Shown: positions 21,417 through 30,073, numbered from the stretch's first letter. The stretch: DNA of 33,488 nucleotides from Promicromonospora citrea (GCF_013004695.1 NZ_JABEMG010000043.1:1-33488), one strand, 5' to 3'. Notes: a model not told the origin generated them from the sequence alone. Numbers and translations are program-made.

Positions 21417-22414
21417 ACCTGGGCGCCGTCCCACCACGCGAGCACGCGCGCGGCGTGGAAGGTGAGCCACCGCGAGGGCTCCCCCGCGCCGACGTCCACC
21501 TCGAACCACACCCGCCCGGGATGCCTGCGTGCCTGGAGCCACGTGCCGTCGGGCCGTCGCTGGGCGCGCACGTGCTCGACCGCCTCGCCGACCCGCGGGT
21601 CGGGCGGGGTACCCCGCAGCACGGACGCGGCACGGAAGTAGTCGGACACGCTGAGCACGTCGTAGAACGAGCGGAACGGGTAGGCGAGGCGGAACACCCA
21701 GTCGCCGAACGGCTCGCCGGTCGTCAGCCGGCGGACCAGCCGGCGCTCGAGCAGGTACTCCTCCGCGCGCCGCTGGGCGTCGCGCGTGGCGGGCGTGCCG
21801 CCGGTCGCCTCCTCGTGCACGAGGAGGCCCTTCAGCGCGTTGAGCGTGGAGCGCACCGAGGCCCGCGTCGAGCCCTCGACCCACTCGCAGTTCCAGCCGC
21901 CCTCCGCGGCCTGGTGGGTCACGAACCAGTCCGCGATGCCCTCGACGTCCGCCCCGAGCCACACGCCGTTGGCGAGCGTGAAGCCGTTGATGCAGGCGTC
22001 GACCTCGCCGTCCCAGTAGGGCAGGTCGTCGTACTCCCAGCGGACGTTCGCCGCGATGCGCGCCACGGTGTCCCGCTCCTGGAGCACCGCGGCGTCGAGG
22101 CCCCACTCGCGCAGCGCGGTGAGCGACCAGCTGGTGGCGGTCCACGGCTGGCCGGCACCCGGCTGCGCCTCCGGTCCGTCGAAGTCGAACCTCGCGGGGA
22201 AGAACGCGCCGCCCGCCCACGACCCGGCGTCGTCCTGGAGCGCGAGCAGGCGGGCCGCGAAGCCCTCGGTGGCGACGCGCGCCCGCGTCGCGCGCCAGAC
22301 GTCCTCGGGCGCGCCGACGACGTCCCGCTCGACCTGCCAGCGCAGCGCGGGGTCGCTGTCGAGGAGCCACGCGACGAGCCCGGGCGACCGGTCGTGGGCC
22401 TGCACCTCCCGCAT
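21413..22414 (-). CDS. Terpenoid-cyclase/prenyltransferase-fold protein of unknown role
   Basis: The 333-residue protein resembles proteins annotated as squalene-cyclase-like or prenyltransferase-like. It has repeated helical modules with aromatic-rich ends: LLDSDPALRWQVERDVVGAP, WDGEVDACINGFTLANGVWL, THQAAEGGWNCEWVEGSTRA and AQRRPDGTWLQARRHPGRVW. Gly-Gly-Trp/Gly-Ser-Trp turns are like QW motifs of alpha/alpha toroid folds, but I see no DxDD or DDXXD catalytic motif, so cyclase activity is doubtful. ATG 22414 follows TACGCT (22422-22427) by seven bases, so the mRNA is probably leaderless. It is divergent from poxB. Its TAG overlaps the LysR stop by three bases. The function is unknown. Confidence 0.7.
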   Translation of the reverse strand: MREVQAHDRSPGLVAWLLDSDPALRWQVERDVVGAPEDVWRATRARVATEGFAARLLALQDDAGSWAGGAFFPARFDFDGPEAQPGAGQPWTATSWSLTALREWGLDAAVLQERDTVARIAANVRWEYDDLPYWDGEVDACINGFTLANGVWLGADVEGIADWFVTHQAAEGGWNCEWVEGSTRASVRSTLNALKGLLVHEEATGGTPATRDAQRRAEEYLLERRLVRRLTTGEPFGDWVFRLAYPFRSFYDVLSVSDYFRAASVLRGTPPDPRVGEAVEHVRAQRRPDGTWLQARRHPGRVWFEVDVGAGEPSRWLTFHAARVLAWWDGAQV

Positions 22415-22489
22415 ACCCGTGAGCGTAGCGCCCACGTGCGACGACCACCCCGCGGGGCTAGGTTCGAACGGGATCCACGAAGGAGGCAC

Positions 22490-24220
22490 ATGAACGTCGC
22501 CGAGACCATCGTCGAGATCATGGAGGACGCCGGGGTCGAGCGGGTCTACGGCCTGCCCGGTGACTCGCTCAACGGCTTCACGGACGCCGTGCGCCGCAGC
22601 GAGCAGATCGGGTGGCAGCACGTGCGCCACGAGGAGGCCGCCGCGTTCGCCGCCGGCGCGGAGGCGGCCCTGACCGGACGGCTCACCGTGTGCGCGGGCA
22701 GCTGCGGTCCGGGGAACCTGCACCTGATCAACGGGCTGTTCGACGCGCAGCGCAGCCGCGTGCCCGTGCTCGCGATCGCCGCGCACATCCCGGCCGCCGA
22801 GGTGGGCAGCGGGTACTTCCAGGAGACGCACCCGCAGGAGCTGTTCCGCGAGTGCAGCGTCTACTGCGAGCTGGTGAGCACGCCGCAGCAGCTCCCGCGC
22901 GTGCTCGAGATCGCGATGCGGACGGCGGTCGAGCGGCGCGGCGTCGCCGTCGTCGTCGTGCCGGGCGAGACGTTCCTCACCGAGGGCGCCGAGCGCAGGC
23001 GCTCCGCCCCCATCACGGCCACGCGCAGCGTGGTGCGCCCGCACGACGACGAGCTGCGGCGCGCCGCCGACATCCTCAACGGCGCGAAGAAGGTGACGAT
23101 CCTCGGTGGCGCGGGCACGCAGGGCGCGCACGACCGGGTGGTCGAGCTCGCCGGCCGGCTCAAGGCGCCGATCGTCCACGCCCTGCGCGGCAAGGAGTTC
23201 CTCGAGTACGACAACCCGTACGACGTCGGCATGACCGGCCTGCTCGGCTTCAGCTCGGGCTACCGCGCCATGGAGGCGTGCGACGCGCTGCTCATGCTCG
23301 GCACCGACTTCCCCTACCAGCAGTTCTTCCCGAGCAAGGCGACGATCGTGCAGGTCGACCTGCGCGGCGAGCACATCGGCCGCCGCACACCGGTGGACCT
23401 GGGCCTGGTGGGCGACGTCGGCGACACGATCGACGCGCTGCTCCCGCTGCTCGACGAGCACAGGGACCACCGCCACCTCGACGCGTCCCTCAAGCACTAC
23501 GCCAGGGCCCGCAAGGACCTCGACGACCTCGCCGACAACGACCGCAACCGCACGCCCATCCACCCGCAGTACGTGGCACGCCTGGTCAGCGAGCTGGCCG
23601 ACGACGACGCGGTCTTCGTCCCCGACGTCGGCTCGCCGGTCGTCTGGGCCGCGCGCTACCTGACGATGAACGGCAGGCGGCGGCTCATCGGGTCGTTCAC
23701 GCACGGCACCATGGCGAACGCGCTGCCGCAGGCCGTGGGCGCGCAGTCGGCGTACCCGGACCGGCAGGTCGTCGCCCTGGCCGGGGACGGCGGGCTGGCG
23801 ATGCTGCTCGGCGAGCTGCTCACCGTCCGGCAGAACCGGCTGCCCGTGAAGATCGTCGTGTTCAACAACTCGTCGCTGAACTTCGTCGAGGTCGAGATGA
23901 AGGCCGCGGGGTTCGTGAACTTCGGCACCGACCTCGACAACCCCGACTTCGCCCAGGTGGCGCGCGCCGTCGGCATCCACGGCGAGCGGGTCGAGGAGCC
24001 GGACGACCTCGAGGGGGCGCTGCGCCGGGCCTTCGAGCACGACGGCCCGGCGCTGCTCGACGTCGTCACGGCACGCCAGGAGCTCTCGATCCCGCCCGCG
24101 ATCTCGGCCGAGCAGGTCAAGGGGTTCACGCTCTACGCGATCCGGACCATCCTGTCCGGCCGCGGCGACGAGCTGATCGACCTGGCGGACACGAACGTGT
24201 TCCGGCGCCTGTTCTCCTGA
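22490..24220 (+). CDS. poxB: Pyruvate:quinone oxidoreductase PoxB (TPP enzyme)
   Basis: The 576-residue protein has the three TPP-enzyme domains. The N-terminal Pyr domain shows VYGLPGDSLNG and the HEE pair with the catalytic Glu at 48 or 49. The middle domain has ILGGAGTQGAHDRVVELAG. The PP domain carries the TPP motif GDGG (432-435) ending in FNNSSLNF. The C-terminus (AEQVKGFTLYAIRTILSGRG, then DELIDLADTNVFRRLF) matches the lipid-binding end of E. coli PoxB, so it should bind the membrane and pass electrons to a quinone while converting pyruvate to acetate and CO2. A strong AGGAGG precedes ATG 22490, and TAGGTT (22459-22464) may be its -10 box. It can feed respiration together with the FAD oxidase upstream. 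Confidence 0.9.
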   Translation: MNVAETIVEIMEDAGVERVYGLPGDSLNGFTDAVRRSEQIGWQHVRHEEAAAFAAGAEAALTGRLTVCAGSCGPGNLHLINGLFDAQRSRVPVLAIAAHIPAAEVGSGYFQETHPQELFRECSVYCELVSTPQQLPRVLEIAMRTAVERRGVAVVVVPGETFLTEGAERRRSAPITATRSVVRPHDDELRRAADILNGAKKVTILGGAGTQGAHDRVVELAGRLKAPIVHALRGKEFLEYDNPYDVGMTGLLGFSSGYRAMEACDALLMLGTDFPYQQFFPSKATIVQVDLRGEHIGRRTPVDLGLVGDVGDTIDALLPLLDEHRDHRHLDASLKHYARARKDLDDLADNDRNRTPIHPQYVARLVSELADDDAVFVPDVGSPVVWAARYLTMNGRRRLIGSFTHGTMANALPQAVGAQSAYPDRQVVALAGDGGLAMLLGELLTVRQNRLPVKIVVFNNSSLNFVEVEMKAAGFVNFGTDLDNPDFAQVARAVGIHGERVEEPDDLEGALRRAFEHDGPALLDVVTARQELSIPPAISAEQVKGFTLYAIRTILSGRGDELIDLADTNVFRRLFS

Positions 24221-24259
24221 GGGCGGCCGCGGGAACGGGCGACGCCGGGGAGGAGGGGC

Positions 24260-25009
24260 TCACGCCCCCGGCTCGGCCCCGCGCCCCGCGGCGTCGACGA
24301 GCACCGTCCACGGGTCGAGCCCGGCGCCCTCCTGCCGTCCGGCGTCGACGGCCTCCGCGCCCAGCTCGCCCAGCACGGCGGCGTCCACGGCCGCGAGCTC
24401 TGCGGCGTCGTCCGGGTCGGGCACCTGGCCGAGCTCGGCGAACGCCCGCCGCGCGAGCCCGGCCAGGCGGGCGGCGCGCGCGTGGTCGCCGTCGGCCACC
24501 GCGACCGCTGCCGCCCCCACGTACGCGTACGGCACGAGGTCGCGGTACGCGCCCGCCACGATGCGCGCACGGCTCGCCGCGAACCGGTCCCTGGCCGCGG
24601 CGGTCTCGCCGAGTCCCAGCTCGGTGAAGGCGAGGTTGTGCACCTCCGACGTCACGGTGCGGTCGTCGCCGAGCTCGGTGTTGAGGTCGATGCTCTCCTG
24701 GTACAGCACGCGGGCCCGCCCGAGGTCGCCCGCCATCCGGGTGACCCCGGCCAGCACGTGCCGCGGGCGCTCCTCCAGGGCGCGGTCGCCCGTGCCGACG
24801 GCGACCGCGAGCGCGTCGGACGCGACGCGCGCCGCCTCGTCGAGGTCGCCCGCGCGCACCGCGAGCCGTGACGTCAGGTAGAGCGCCTCCACGAGCGTCG
24901 GGTCGTCGCCGGCCGCCCGCGCGCGCTCGGCCTCGTCCCGGGCGAGTCGGGCCACCAGGTCGTCGTCGCCGCGGCGGAAGGCGGCGCGTGCGGTCTCGCT
25001 GAAGGTCAC
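24260..25009 (-). CDS. TPR-repeat protein of unknown function
   Basis: The 249-residue protein is almost wholly helical with tetratricopeptide-like repeats: ETARAAFRRGDDDLVARLAR, LTSRLAVRAGDLDEAARVAS, RMAGDLGRARVLYQESIDLN and HNLAFTELGLGETAAARDRF. Such repeats bind partner proteins, and this form is also found as the C-terminal helical part of transcription regulators. No DNA-binding domain, signal or membrane segment is present. GTG 25009 has AGGATGGGG just upstream. It begins 28 bases after the stop of the iron permease gene on the same strand, so it may be the last gene of that operon. The function is unknown. Confidence 0.72.
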   Translation of the reverse strand: MTFSETARAAFRRGDDDLVARLARDEAERARAAGDDPTLVEALYLTSRLAVRAGDLDEAARVASDALAVAVGTGDRALEERPRHVLAGVTRMAGDLGRARVLYQESIDLNTELGDDRTVTSEVHNLAFTELGLGETAAARDRFAASRARIVAGAYRDLVPYAYVGAAAVAVADGDHARAARLAGLARRAFAELGQVPDPDDAAELAAVDAAVLGELGAEAVDAGRQEGAGLDPWTVLVDAAGRGAEPGA

Positions 25010-25037
25010 GGCCCCATCCTGCCGCAGGGCGGCCGGC

Positions 25038-27176
25038 TCACGTCCGCGACCGCGCCAGCAGCCACACGAAGTACGGGGCGCCGAGCAGCGCGACCACCAG
25101 GCCCGCGGGGAGCTGGGCCGGTGCGATGACGGTCCGGCCGAGGGTGTCGGCCAGGCCGAGCAGGAGGGCGCCGAGCAGCATCGCGACGGGCAGGACGCGC
25201 GCGTGCCTGCCGCCGACCAGCGCCCGGGCGGCGTGCGGTGCGACCAGCCCGACGAACCCGACGACGCCGACCGCCGTCACGCTCGTGGCGGCCAGCCCCG
25301 CGGCGACGGCGAGCACGAGCAGGCGGCTGCGCTCGAGCCGCACGCCGAGCAGGCGCGGGGTGTCGTCGTCGAGCGAGAGCAGGTCGAGCTCGCGCCGCAC
25401 GACCACGGCGAGCGGCACGGCCAGCGCGAGCACGACGACGACGGGCAGCACCTGCTCGAGGCTGCGCCCGTAGGTGGTGCCGGAGAGCCACGTGAAGATC
25501 CGGGGCGTGTTCCACGGGTCGGCGCGCAGCAGCAGCAAGGTGGTGAGCGCCGTCGTGAGGTAGCCCAGGCCGATGCCGACCAGCACGAGGCGGTCGGCGT
25601 GCAGCCCGCCCCGCCAGGACAGCAGGTAGACGACGACGAACGCGAGCAGGCCGCCGCCCACGGCCGCGACGAGCATCGCGCCGTTGCTCGCGGCCACGCC
25701 GTTGCCCCACGCGGTCCCTGCCACCGCCGTCACGACGACGACGGCGCCGAGCCCCGCTCCCCCGGTGATCCCGAGGATGCCGGGCTCCGCGAGCGGGTTC
25801 CGGGCCGTGGCCTGCACCATCGTGCCCGCGAGAGCGAGCGCGGCCCCGGCGACGACCGCGGCCAGCACGCGCGGCGCACGCTCGTCGAGCGCGAACCGGA
25901 CCACGGCGGGGCCCTGGCCGTCGAGCCACAGCGCGATGTCGCCGGTGCGCAGCCAGGTGGACCCGGCGAGCAGCCCGAGCACGACCGCGCCGGCGGCGAG
26001 GGCGACGCACACGACCAGGACGACCACGAACCGGCGTCCGCTGCGCGGGCCCGTCGTCGCCGCGGGCGGGCGGCGGGACGGCCCGGCGTCGCGCAGCCGG
26101 CGGGCCAGCAGCACCATGACCAGGGCGCCCGCGAGCGTCGTGGCGACACCGGTGGGCACGGACAGCGCCGCCTCGGCGCCGAGCAGCGCGCGGACCACGG
26201 CGTCGGCCAGGACGACGACGAACGCGCCGAGCAGGCCGGCGGCGGGCAGGAGGACGGCGTGCCGGTGCAGCGCGGGCACGACGCGGGCCAGCAGCCGCGC
26301 CACGACGGGCGCGGCGAGGCCGACGAAGCCGAGCGGACCGGCGAGCGTGACGGCCGCGGCGGTGAGCAGGACCGCGAGCAGCACGCCGACGGCGCGGGTC
26401 GCCCGCACCGGGACACCCAGCGCGCCGGCGGTGTCGTCGCCGAGGCCGAGCACGTCGAGACGTCGGGAGACCAGCAGACCGCCGAGCGTGGCCAGCAGGA
26501 CGACGGGCAGCGCGCGCCAGAAGGCGGACAGGTCGAGCTGGCTCAGCGAGCCGCTCCCCCACGCGTACAGGCCGGTGGTCTCGGTCTCGAACAGGAGGAG
26601 CAGCGCGTGCGCCGTCGACTGCAGCGCCATCGCCACGGCCGAGCCCGCGAGCACGAGCCGGGTGGACGACGTGCCCGCCCCGCCCGCGAGCCCGAGCACG
26701 AGCGCCGCTGCGGCGATGCCGCCCGCGAACGCGACGGCCCCCGACGCCCACAGGGGCACCGTGAGGCCGAACGCCGCCACGGCCACGACCGCGACGTACG
26801 AGCCCGCGGTCACCGCGAGCGTGTCCGGGGAGGCCAGCGCGTTGCGGGCCACGGACTGCAGGAGCGCCCCGGCGACGCCGAGCGCGAACCCGACGGTCAC
26901 GCCCGCCGCGAGGCGCGGCAGACGTGACCCGAGCAGGATGTCGCGGACCGCCGTGTCGCCGTCGGCCTCCTGCCCGGTCAGCGTCCCGGCGAGCAGGCGG
27001 AGCAGGTCCGCCGTGCCCACGCCGGACGTGCCCTGGGTCAGGTGCCAGGCGCCCACCACGACGACGCCCAGCGCGAGCGCGACCAGCGCCGCGCCGCCGG
27101 TGGCCCAGGCGGCGGGACGCGTCGTCGGGGCCTGGGGCCGGGTGGGTGCCGTGGACGGCGACTGCGTGGCGGTCAT
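25038..27176 (-). CDS. Ferric-siderophore ABC permease, two FecCD domains fused
   Basis: The 712-residue protein contains two FecCD/BtuC-like permease halves in one chain, as in FhuB. Half one has SRLPRLAAGVTVGFALGVAG, then LLQSVARNALASPDTLAVTA and GPLGFVGLAAPVVARLLAR. Half two has APRVLAAVVAGAALALAGTM, then VQATARNPLAEPGILGITGG and GVVGFVGLVAPHAARAL. The loop (R)NPLAxPxxLG and GFVGLxxPHxxR are the family signatures; about 18-20 membrane helices are expected. ATG 27176 lies 11 bases after the stop of the binding-protein gene, with a weak ribosome site, so translation is probably coupled. With the neighbouring ATPase and lipoprotein it forms one importer. Confidence 0.92.
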   Translation of the reverse strand: MTATQSPSTAPTRPQAPTTRPAAWATGGAALVALALGVVVVGAWHLTQGTSGVGTADLLRLLAGTLTGQEADGDTAVRDILLGSRLPRLAAGVTVGFALGVAGALLQSVARNALASPDTLAVTAGSYVAVVAVAAFGLTVPLWASGAVAFAGGIAAAALVLGLAGGAGTSSTRLVLAGSAVAMALQSTAHALLLLFETETTGLYAWGSGSLSQLDLSAFWRALPVVLLATLGGLLVSRRLDVLGLGDDTAGALGVPVRATRAVGVLLAVLLTAAAVTLAGPLGFVGLAAPVVARLLARVVPALHRHAVLLPAAGLLGAFVVVLADAVVRALLGAEAALSVPTGVATTLAGALVMVLLARRLRDAGPSRRPPAATTGPRSGRRFVVVLVVCVALAAGAVVLGLLAGSTWLRTGDIALWLDGQGPAVVRFALDERAPRVLAAVVAGAALALAGTMVQATARNPLAEPGILGITGGAGLGAVVVVTAVAGTAWGNGVAASNGAMLVAAVGGGLLAFVVVYLLSWRGGLHADRLVLVGIGLGYLTTALTTLLLLRADPWNTPRIFTWLSGTTYGRSLEQVLPVVVVLALAVPLAVVVRRELDLLSLDDDTPRLLGVRLERSRLLVLAVAAGLAATSVTAVGVVGFVGLVAPHAARALVGGRHARVLPVAMLLGALLLGLADTLGRTVIAPAQLPAGLVVALLGAPYFVWLLARSRT

Positions 27177-27187
27177 CGGTACGCCGG

Positions 27188-28210
27188 TCAGCTCGTGAAG
27201 ACGTCGACGTACGCGTCGACGATCTTCTCGGCCGAGCGCGGCCCCCCGAACGTCCAGACGTGCTCGGGGAACGGGACGGCGCGGTCCTCGGCCACGGCGG
27301 GCAGGCCCGCCCAGACCTCGTTCGCCGTGAGCGCGGCGGTCCAGTCGTCCTCGCCCTCCTTCGTCCCCGTGTAGACGAGGGTCGCGTCGCCGACCGCCGT
27401 CATGCCCTCGATGTCGGACTGGCCCAGGCCGTAGGCCGGGTCCACCTCGCCGGTCCACGCGTTGGTCAGGCCGATCTCCTCGCCCAGCTCACCGACGAGC
27501 GAGCCCTGGCCGAACGGGCGGAGCGAGACGTTGCCGCCGTCGACCCAGCCGTCGAAGTAGACGAACTCGGTCTGCTCCGGCTCGGCCTCCGCGATCAGGG
27601 CCTTCGCCTCGTCGAGGTGGGCCTGGAACTCGGCGGCGACGGCGTCGGCACGCTCGCTGCGGCCCGTGGCCTGCGCGATGAGGCCGAAGGTGTCGAGCAT
27701 GGTGCCGATCGGGTCGGCGGCGTCGGCGCCCTTGGTCGCCAGCACCGGCACGTCGTAGGCCTCGAGCTTCGCGATGATCTCGTCGTCCGGCGTGTACGCC
27801 TCGACGACCACCAGGTCGGGGTCGGTCGCGTAGAGGGCGTCGAGGTTGGGCTCGCCACGCATGCCGACGTCGGTCGTGCCCTCGGGCAGCGCCTCGGCGT
27901 CGTTCCAGGTGGTGTACCCGTCGACGTCGGCGACGGCGACCGGGGTGACGCACAGGCTCAGGAGGTCCTCGGTCTGCTGCCACTCGAGCACCGCGACGCG
28001 CTCGGCGGGCTGCTCCAGCTCGACCGTGCGGCCGAACGAGTCGGTGAGCGTGACGGGGCCGGTCGACGTCTCGACGTCGGCGCAGTCGCCGGAGGTCGCC
28101 TCGGACGGTGCGGGGGCCGCCGCGCCGGGGTCGGTCGTGCCGCAGGCCGCGAGCAGCGGCAGCAGCAGCAGGGCGGCGCCGGCGAGGGACGCGGTGGTGC
28201 GCAGGGACAT
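27188..28210 (-). CDS. Ferric-siderophore-binding lipoprotein
   Basis: The 340-residue protein is a class III substrate-binding lipoprotein. The lipobox LAAC places the lipidated Cys at 23, after a hydrophobic run (LAGAALLLLPLLAAC). The FepB/FatB pattern follows: VTLTDSFGRTVELEQPAERV, then AVLEWQQTEDLLSLCVTPVA, and VGMRGEPNLDALYATDPDLV. The final AEKIVDAYVDVF is usual for the family. It catches iron-siderophore outside the membrane and passes it to the fused permease. A ribosome site GGAAG stands before ATG 28210. It is the second gene of the iron operon, 106 bases after the ATPase gene. The siderophore is not predictable. Confidence 0.9.
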   Translation of the reverse strand: MSLRTTASLAGAALLLLPLLAACGTTDPGAAAPAPSEATSGDCADVETSTGPVTLTDSFGRTVELEQPAERVAVLEWQQTEDLLSLCVTPVAVADVDGYTTWNDAEALPEGTTDVGMRGEPNLDALYATDPDLVVVEAYTPDDEIIAKLEAYDVPVLATKGADAADPIGTMLDTFGLIAQATGRSERADAVAAEFQAHLDEAKALIAEAEPEQTEFVYFDGWVDGGNVSLRPFGQGSLVGELGEEIGLTNAWTGEVDPAYGLGQSDIEGMTAVGDATLVYTGTKEGEDDWTAALTANEVWAGLPAVAEDRAVPFPEHVWTFGGPRSAEKIVDAYVDVFTS

Positions 28211-28241
28211 GGGTCTTCCTTCGGTCGTTCTGGTCTGTCGT

Positions 28242-28280
28242 TCCGGCCGCCTGTCGGCCGGACGGCGCGGACGCCGCGCC
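28242..28280 (-). other. Two tandem hairpins between ATPase and lipoprotein genes
   Basis: TCCGGCC/GGCCGGA (28242-28248 and 28256-28262) and GGCGCGG/CCGCGCC (28264-28270 and 28274-28280) are perfect 7-bp stems in the 106-base spacer. They could be a partial terminator or mRNA-processing site that sets the ratio of binding protein to ATPase. Confidence 0.4.
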
Positions 28281-28316
28281 GACGGTGGTCGCGGCGGCGT
28301 CCGGGGGGGGTGGGGG

Positions 28317-29135
28317 TCAGCGGGTGCGGCCGTGGTGCCTGCCGCGGGGGTGCACGCGGACGCGGCCGGTGCCCGGGTCGGTGGTGACGTCGATCGGCAG
28401 GCCGTAGGCGAGCGAGAGGTGTTCGCCCGTCAGCACGTCGGCGGGTGGGCCGGAGGCGAGCACACGCCCCTGGTGCAGCAGCACGACCTCGTCGGCGACG
28501 GACGCCGCGTGGTCCAGGTCGTGCAGCACGATGCCGACGGCGGTGCCGTGGTCCTCCGCGAGGTCGCGCACGAGGTCGAGCGTCTCGACCTGGTAGCGCA
28601 GGTCGAGGTGGTTCGTGGGCTCGTCGAGCAGCACGACCCCGGTCTCCTGCGCGAGGCACGTGGCGAGCCAGACGCGCTGCAGCTCGCCGCCCGAGAGCTG
28701 GTCGACACCGCGGCGGGCCATGGCCGTCACGCCCGTGATGCCCATCGCGCGGTCGATCGCGGCGTGGTCGGCCTCGGTGAGCGGGGCGAACCGGCGGCGG
28801 TGCGGGTGCCGGCCGAACGCCACGACGTCGCGCACCTCGAGGCCGGCCGGGTGCGGGCGGGACTGGGCGAGCAGCGTGACGCGGCGGGCGAACTCGCGCG
28901 CGGACAGCGGCGCGGCGTCGACGGTGTCGTCCGCCGTGGCGCCGACGCTCACCCGGCCCTCCTGGACGGGGTGCAGGCGCGCGAGCGAGCGCAGCACCGT
29001 CGACTTGCCGGAGCCGTTCGGCCCCACGAGCGCGGTGACGACGCCCGGCGAGAGCCGGACGGCGACGCCGTGCACGACGGTGGTGCGCTGGTACCCCAGC
29101 ACGAGGTCGTCCCCACGGAGAGCAGTCGGTGTCAC
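28317..29135 (-). CDS. Ferric-siderophore ABC ATP-binding protein (FepC/FecE type)
   Basis: The 272-residue ATPase has Walker A GPNGSGKST (38-46), Q-loop Gln91, signature LSGGE (147-151), Walker B VVLLDE (167-172) and switch His205. LxxGRHPHR and the NHLDLRYQ segment are typical for the iron-siderophore subgroup. It powers the importer encoded by the next two genes on the same strand. GTG 29135 is seven bases after TAGGCT (29143-29148), so the mRNA is probably leaderless. The iron box (29136-29154) covers that -10 box, so iron-loaded DtxR/IdeR should shut off the operon. Confidence 0.92.
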   Translation of the reverse strand: MTPTALRGDDLVLGYQRTTVVHGVAVRLSPGVVTALVGPNGSGKSTVLRSLARLHPVQEGRVSVGATADDTVDAAPLSAREFARRVTLLAQSRPHPAGLEVRDVVAFGRHPHRRRFAPLTEADHAAIDRAMGITGVTAMARRGVDQLSGGELQRVWLATCLAQETGVVLLDEPTNHLDLRYQVETLDLVRDLAEDHGTAVGIVLHDLDHAASVADEVVLLHQGRVLASGPPADVLTGEHLSLAYGLPIDVTTDPGTGRVRVHPRGRHHGRTR

Positions 29136-29154
29136 GCAGGTAAGCCTAACCTTA
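29136..29154 (-). promoter_or_regulatory. DtxR/IdeR iron box of the siderophore importer operon
   Basis: The minus strand reads TAAGGTTAGGCTTACCTGC, matching the iron-box consensus TWAGGTTAGSCTAACCTWA at 16 of 19 positions. It overlaps the -10 box and ends one base before the start codon, so binding of the Fe(II)-regulator would block transcription. Low iron should derepress the operon. Confidence 0.82.
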
Positions 29155-29284
29155 GGAAGGAGTGCCTCTGTCCAAATGAGGGGTGATTCCCGACCGGTGC
29201 CTACGACCTGGGTATGACGCCGTCCCGGGCGGACCAGACCGGGGCCTGACGCGCCCGGGCCTGCCGCTGCGTAGCGTCCTCGGC

Positions 29285-30073
29285 ATGGACTTCACCGAGA
29301 TGTCGACACAGACGGCGCCCGTCGTGCGCGCCCGGAGCCTGAGCAAGACGTATGGCCGTGGTGAGGCGGTGGTGCGGGCGTTGGACGGGGTGGACGTGGA
29401 CTTCGAGCAGGGCCGGTTCACGGCGATCATGGGGCCCTCGGGGTCGGGCAAGTCGACGTTGATGCACCTGCTGGCGGGGCTGGACTCGGCCTCGGGTGGT
29501 CAGGTGTTCCTGGGCGAGACGGAGATCACCGGTCTGGGGGACAAGGCGTTGACGCGGTTGCGCCGGGACCGGGTGGGGTTCGTGTTCCAGCAGTTCAACC
29601 TGTTGCCGATGTTCACCGCCGAGCAGAACATCACGTTGCCGGTGGAGCTGGCCGGCGGGAAGGTGGACCGGGCGTGGCTGGGCACGCTGGTGGAGACGCT
29701 GGGGCTGGGTGGGCGGTTGACGCACCGGCCGGGTGAGCTCTCGGGTGGTCAGCAGCAGCGGGTGGCGATCGCGCGGGCGTTGATCGCGCAGCCGGAGGTG
29801 GTGTTCGCCGACGAGCCGACGGGCAACCTGGACTCGCGTTCGGGGGCTGAGGTGCTGTCGTTCCTGCGGCGTTCGGTGCGGGAGCTGGGGCGCACGATCA
29901 TCATGGTGACGCATGACCCGAGTGCGGCGGCGTACGCGGACCGGGTGGTGCTGATCGCGGACGGGAAGATCGCCGGGGACATCAGTGACCCGACCCCGGA
30001 GTCGGCGATGGCGGGTCTGGACGCGCTGCGCACGCTGGAGCCTGCGGTGACCACCGGTAGGACGGGTGCGTGA
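29285..30073 (+). CDS. MacB/LolD-type ABC ATP-binding protein
   Basis: The 262-residue ATPase has Walker A GPSGSGKS (50-57), Q-loop VFQQFNLLP, signature LSGGQ (152-156), Walker B VVFADE (172-177), the D-loop TGNLDS typical of MacB/LolD-type ATPases, and His210. It partners with an FtsX/MacB-type permease, overlapping it as TGATG. ATG 29285 was chosen because TAGCGT (29272-29277) lies seven bases upstream; the extra 34 codons upstream are not credible. From about residue 23 codon use changes: many GTG, GGT and at least eight TTG codons appear, which I do not see in the neighbouring permease. The substrate is unknown; such systems act in peptide or lipid export, envelope stress or antimicrobial resistance. 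Confidence 0.88.
   Translation: MDFTEMSTQTAPVVRARSLSKTYGRGEAVVRALDGVDVDFEQGRFTAIMGPSGSGKSTLMHLLAGLDSASGGQVFLGETEITGLGDKALTRLRRDRVGFVFQQFNLLPMFTAEQNITLPVELAGGKVDRAWLGTLVETLGLGGRLTHRPGELSGGQQQRVAIARALIAQPEVVFADEPTGNLDSRSGAEVLSFLRRSVRELGRTIIMVTHDPSAAAYADRVVLIADGKIAGDISDPTPESAMAGLDALRTLEPAVTTGRTGA

Noticed and set aside
28301-28316. G-quadruplex at the end of the iron ATPase gene
   Set aside because: There are only two G runs (eight and five) close together; four G tracts in the right spacing are not clear, so the claim is unsupported.
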